Shown piece after piece: positions 63,226 to 64,000 of a DNA stretch of 64,000 nucleotides. The stretch lies in the NCBI GenBank assembly GCA_018223185.1, contig JAAEYW010000011.1, forward strand, positions 43,510 to 107,509, read 5' to 3'. Position 1 is the stretch's first letter. Every line of letters begins with the position of its first letter. Source of the stretch: Oceanospirillales bacterium (lineage in GTDB: Bacteria; Pseudomonadota; Gammaproteobacteria; Pseudomonadales; Balneatricaceae). The notes below the pieces were generated by a model, which made no database searches, was not told the DNA's origin, and saw only the letters and a program-made list of their open reading frames with translations. A program made the position numbers and the translations under genes.

Positions 63226-63807
63226 TTATTTAAACAACCATCCTTTTAACAGACGGGTGACTCTTGGCATCACCAGATAGGTCATCAGTAATACCTGCAG
63301 GGTTACAATTATTGCGGTTTTTAACCAGAGATCGACGCCACCGAGCCAGGGACCCAGCAGCAGATTTATCGCCATGATCAGTACATAGACCACAACAATC
63401 AATACCAGCGCCATCTTATGCGGTGAGGGATGTTTATTGAGCGGAAGCTCAGGAAGATCAAACCAGAACTCAAGCCCGGTACCCCGCTGAACTTCAGCCT
63501 CACCCTCAATCAGCGGCTCAAGCTTATCCAGCCACTGTTGGCGCAGTTCAGATGATTCCCAGTTTTGACAGTTTTCATAACTGTCAAAGCGATAGATCAG
63601 AACATAGCGGTTGCCCGTGGACCCTGAAGGTCTTAAGACATTACTTCCCTGATGTCCCGGATATTCGGATGCCGCTTCAATGACCCCGGAGATCCAGGCT
63701 TCATAATCGGCCTCACACCCGGGTTTAACTTTACGGGAGATACTCACGGTAACCGGGCCTTCCTGGCCCGGCTCAGTCAATTGACTCTGAATACAGCTAT
63801 CTGCCAT
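63226..63807 (-). CDS. Antibiotic biosynthesis monooxygenase (ABM) domain protein with C-terminal TM helices
   Basis: [42 protein letters not shown]; hydrophobic C-terminus. Confidence 0.85.
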   Translation of the reverse strand: MADSCIQSQLTEPGQEGPVTVSISRKVKPGCEADYEAWISGVIEAASEYPGHQGSNVLRPSGSTGNRYVLIYRFDSYENCQNWESSELRQQWLDKLEPLIEGEAEVQRGTGLEFWFDLPELPLNKHPSPHKMALVLIVVVYVLIMAINLLLGPWLGGVDLWLKTAIIVTLQVLLMTYLVMPRVTRLLKGWLFK

Positions 63808-63818
63808 GAAGGCCTCCT

Positions 63819-63851
63819 TAAAAAATAAAGCAGCCCATAAAATGGGCTGCT
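63819..63851 (-). terminator. Terminator between the window-edge gene and the ABM gene
   Basis: aaaaataaagcagcccataaaatgggctgct; minus strand gives hairpin then U-run. Confidence 0.75.
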
Positions 63852-63923
63852 ACCTGTCATGCCGATAAAACCATCTATTTAAAGATGAGCATAATTAATC
63901 ATGAAGAGTAAGACAAACCTGAC

Positions 63924-64000
63924 TCAGACAAACTTGCCACTAATAGTGCCCAGGTCCTGATAGCGAACACTGAAGCTATCGCCTTTGTTGACCTGTACCG
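63924..64000 (-). CDS. C-terminus of a hydratase/decarboxylase-like (2-oxopent-4-enoate hydratase / 4-oxalocrotonate decarboxylase family) protein, truncated by window edge
   Basis: Minus strand ends ...VQVNKGDSFSVRYQDLGTISGKFV*; resembles C-termini of this family. Confidence 0.5.
   Translation of the reverse strand, partial: VQVNKGDSFSVRYQDLGTISGKFV

Overview
The window is an ordinary-looking, gene-dense chromosomal segment of a gammaproteobacterium, probably Oceanospirillales-like (inferred from gene content only). No integrase, transposase, phage module or CRISPR array was found. Main blocks: (1) a 5'-truncated diheme cytochrome c peroxidase-like gene overlapping a very large hybrid sensor kinase, followed by a REC-HD-GYP regulator. 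(2) An assimilatory sulfur block: cysG, an APS-reductase-type cysH, DUF934, a one-subunit sulfite/nitrite reductase, TauE/SafE, cysD, and cysN carrying what looks like a decayed APS-kinase domain. (3) rsxABCDGE and nth, separated by three small genes including an unlisted 41-aa Lys-rich ORF. (4) A persulfide-dioxygenase/rhodanese fusion. (5) nrdA-nrdB-yfaE with a tandem NrdR-box pair 31 bp apart. (6) tRNA-Tyr followed by a 180-bp tandem repeat that re-duplicates the last 19 nt of the tRNA, an architecture like the E. coli tyrT/rtT repeats. (7) dsbB, a Ras-like GTPase with an unassigned C-terminal half, kdsA, and a membrane-anchored pseudokinase-SUMF1 protein coupled to a DUF4139 protein. (8) cysK, DyP peroxidase, sseA, trpS, yaaA, Tim44-like, K+ channel, M16 protease, sbcB, DUF349, phbB, MATE, and the end of an aromatic meta-cleavage-like cluster. 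The best candidates for follow-up are the tRNA-Tyr repeat, the pseudokinase-SUMF1/DUF4139 pair, the peroxidase-coupled phosphorelay, the degenerate CysNC with APS-type CysH, and the GTPase. All family calls come from reading motifs; no searches were run.
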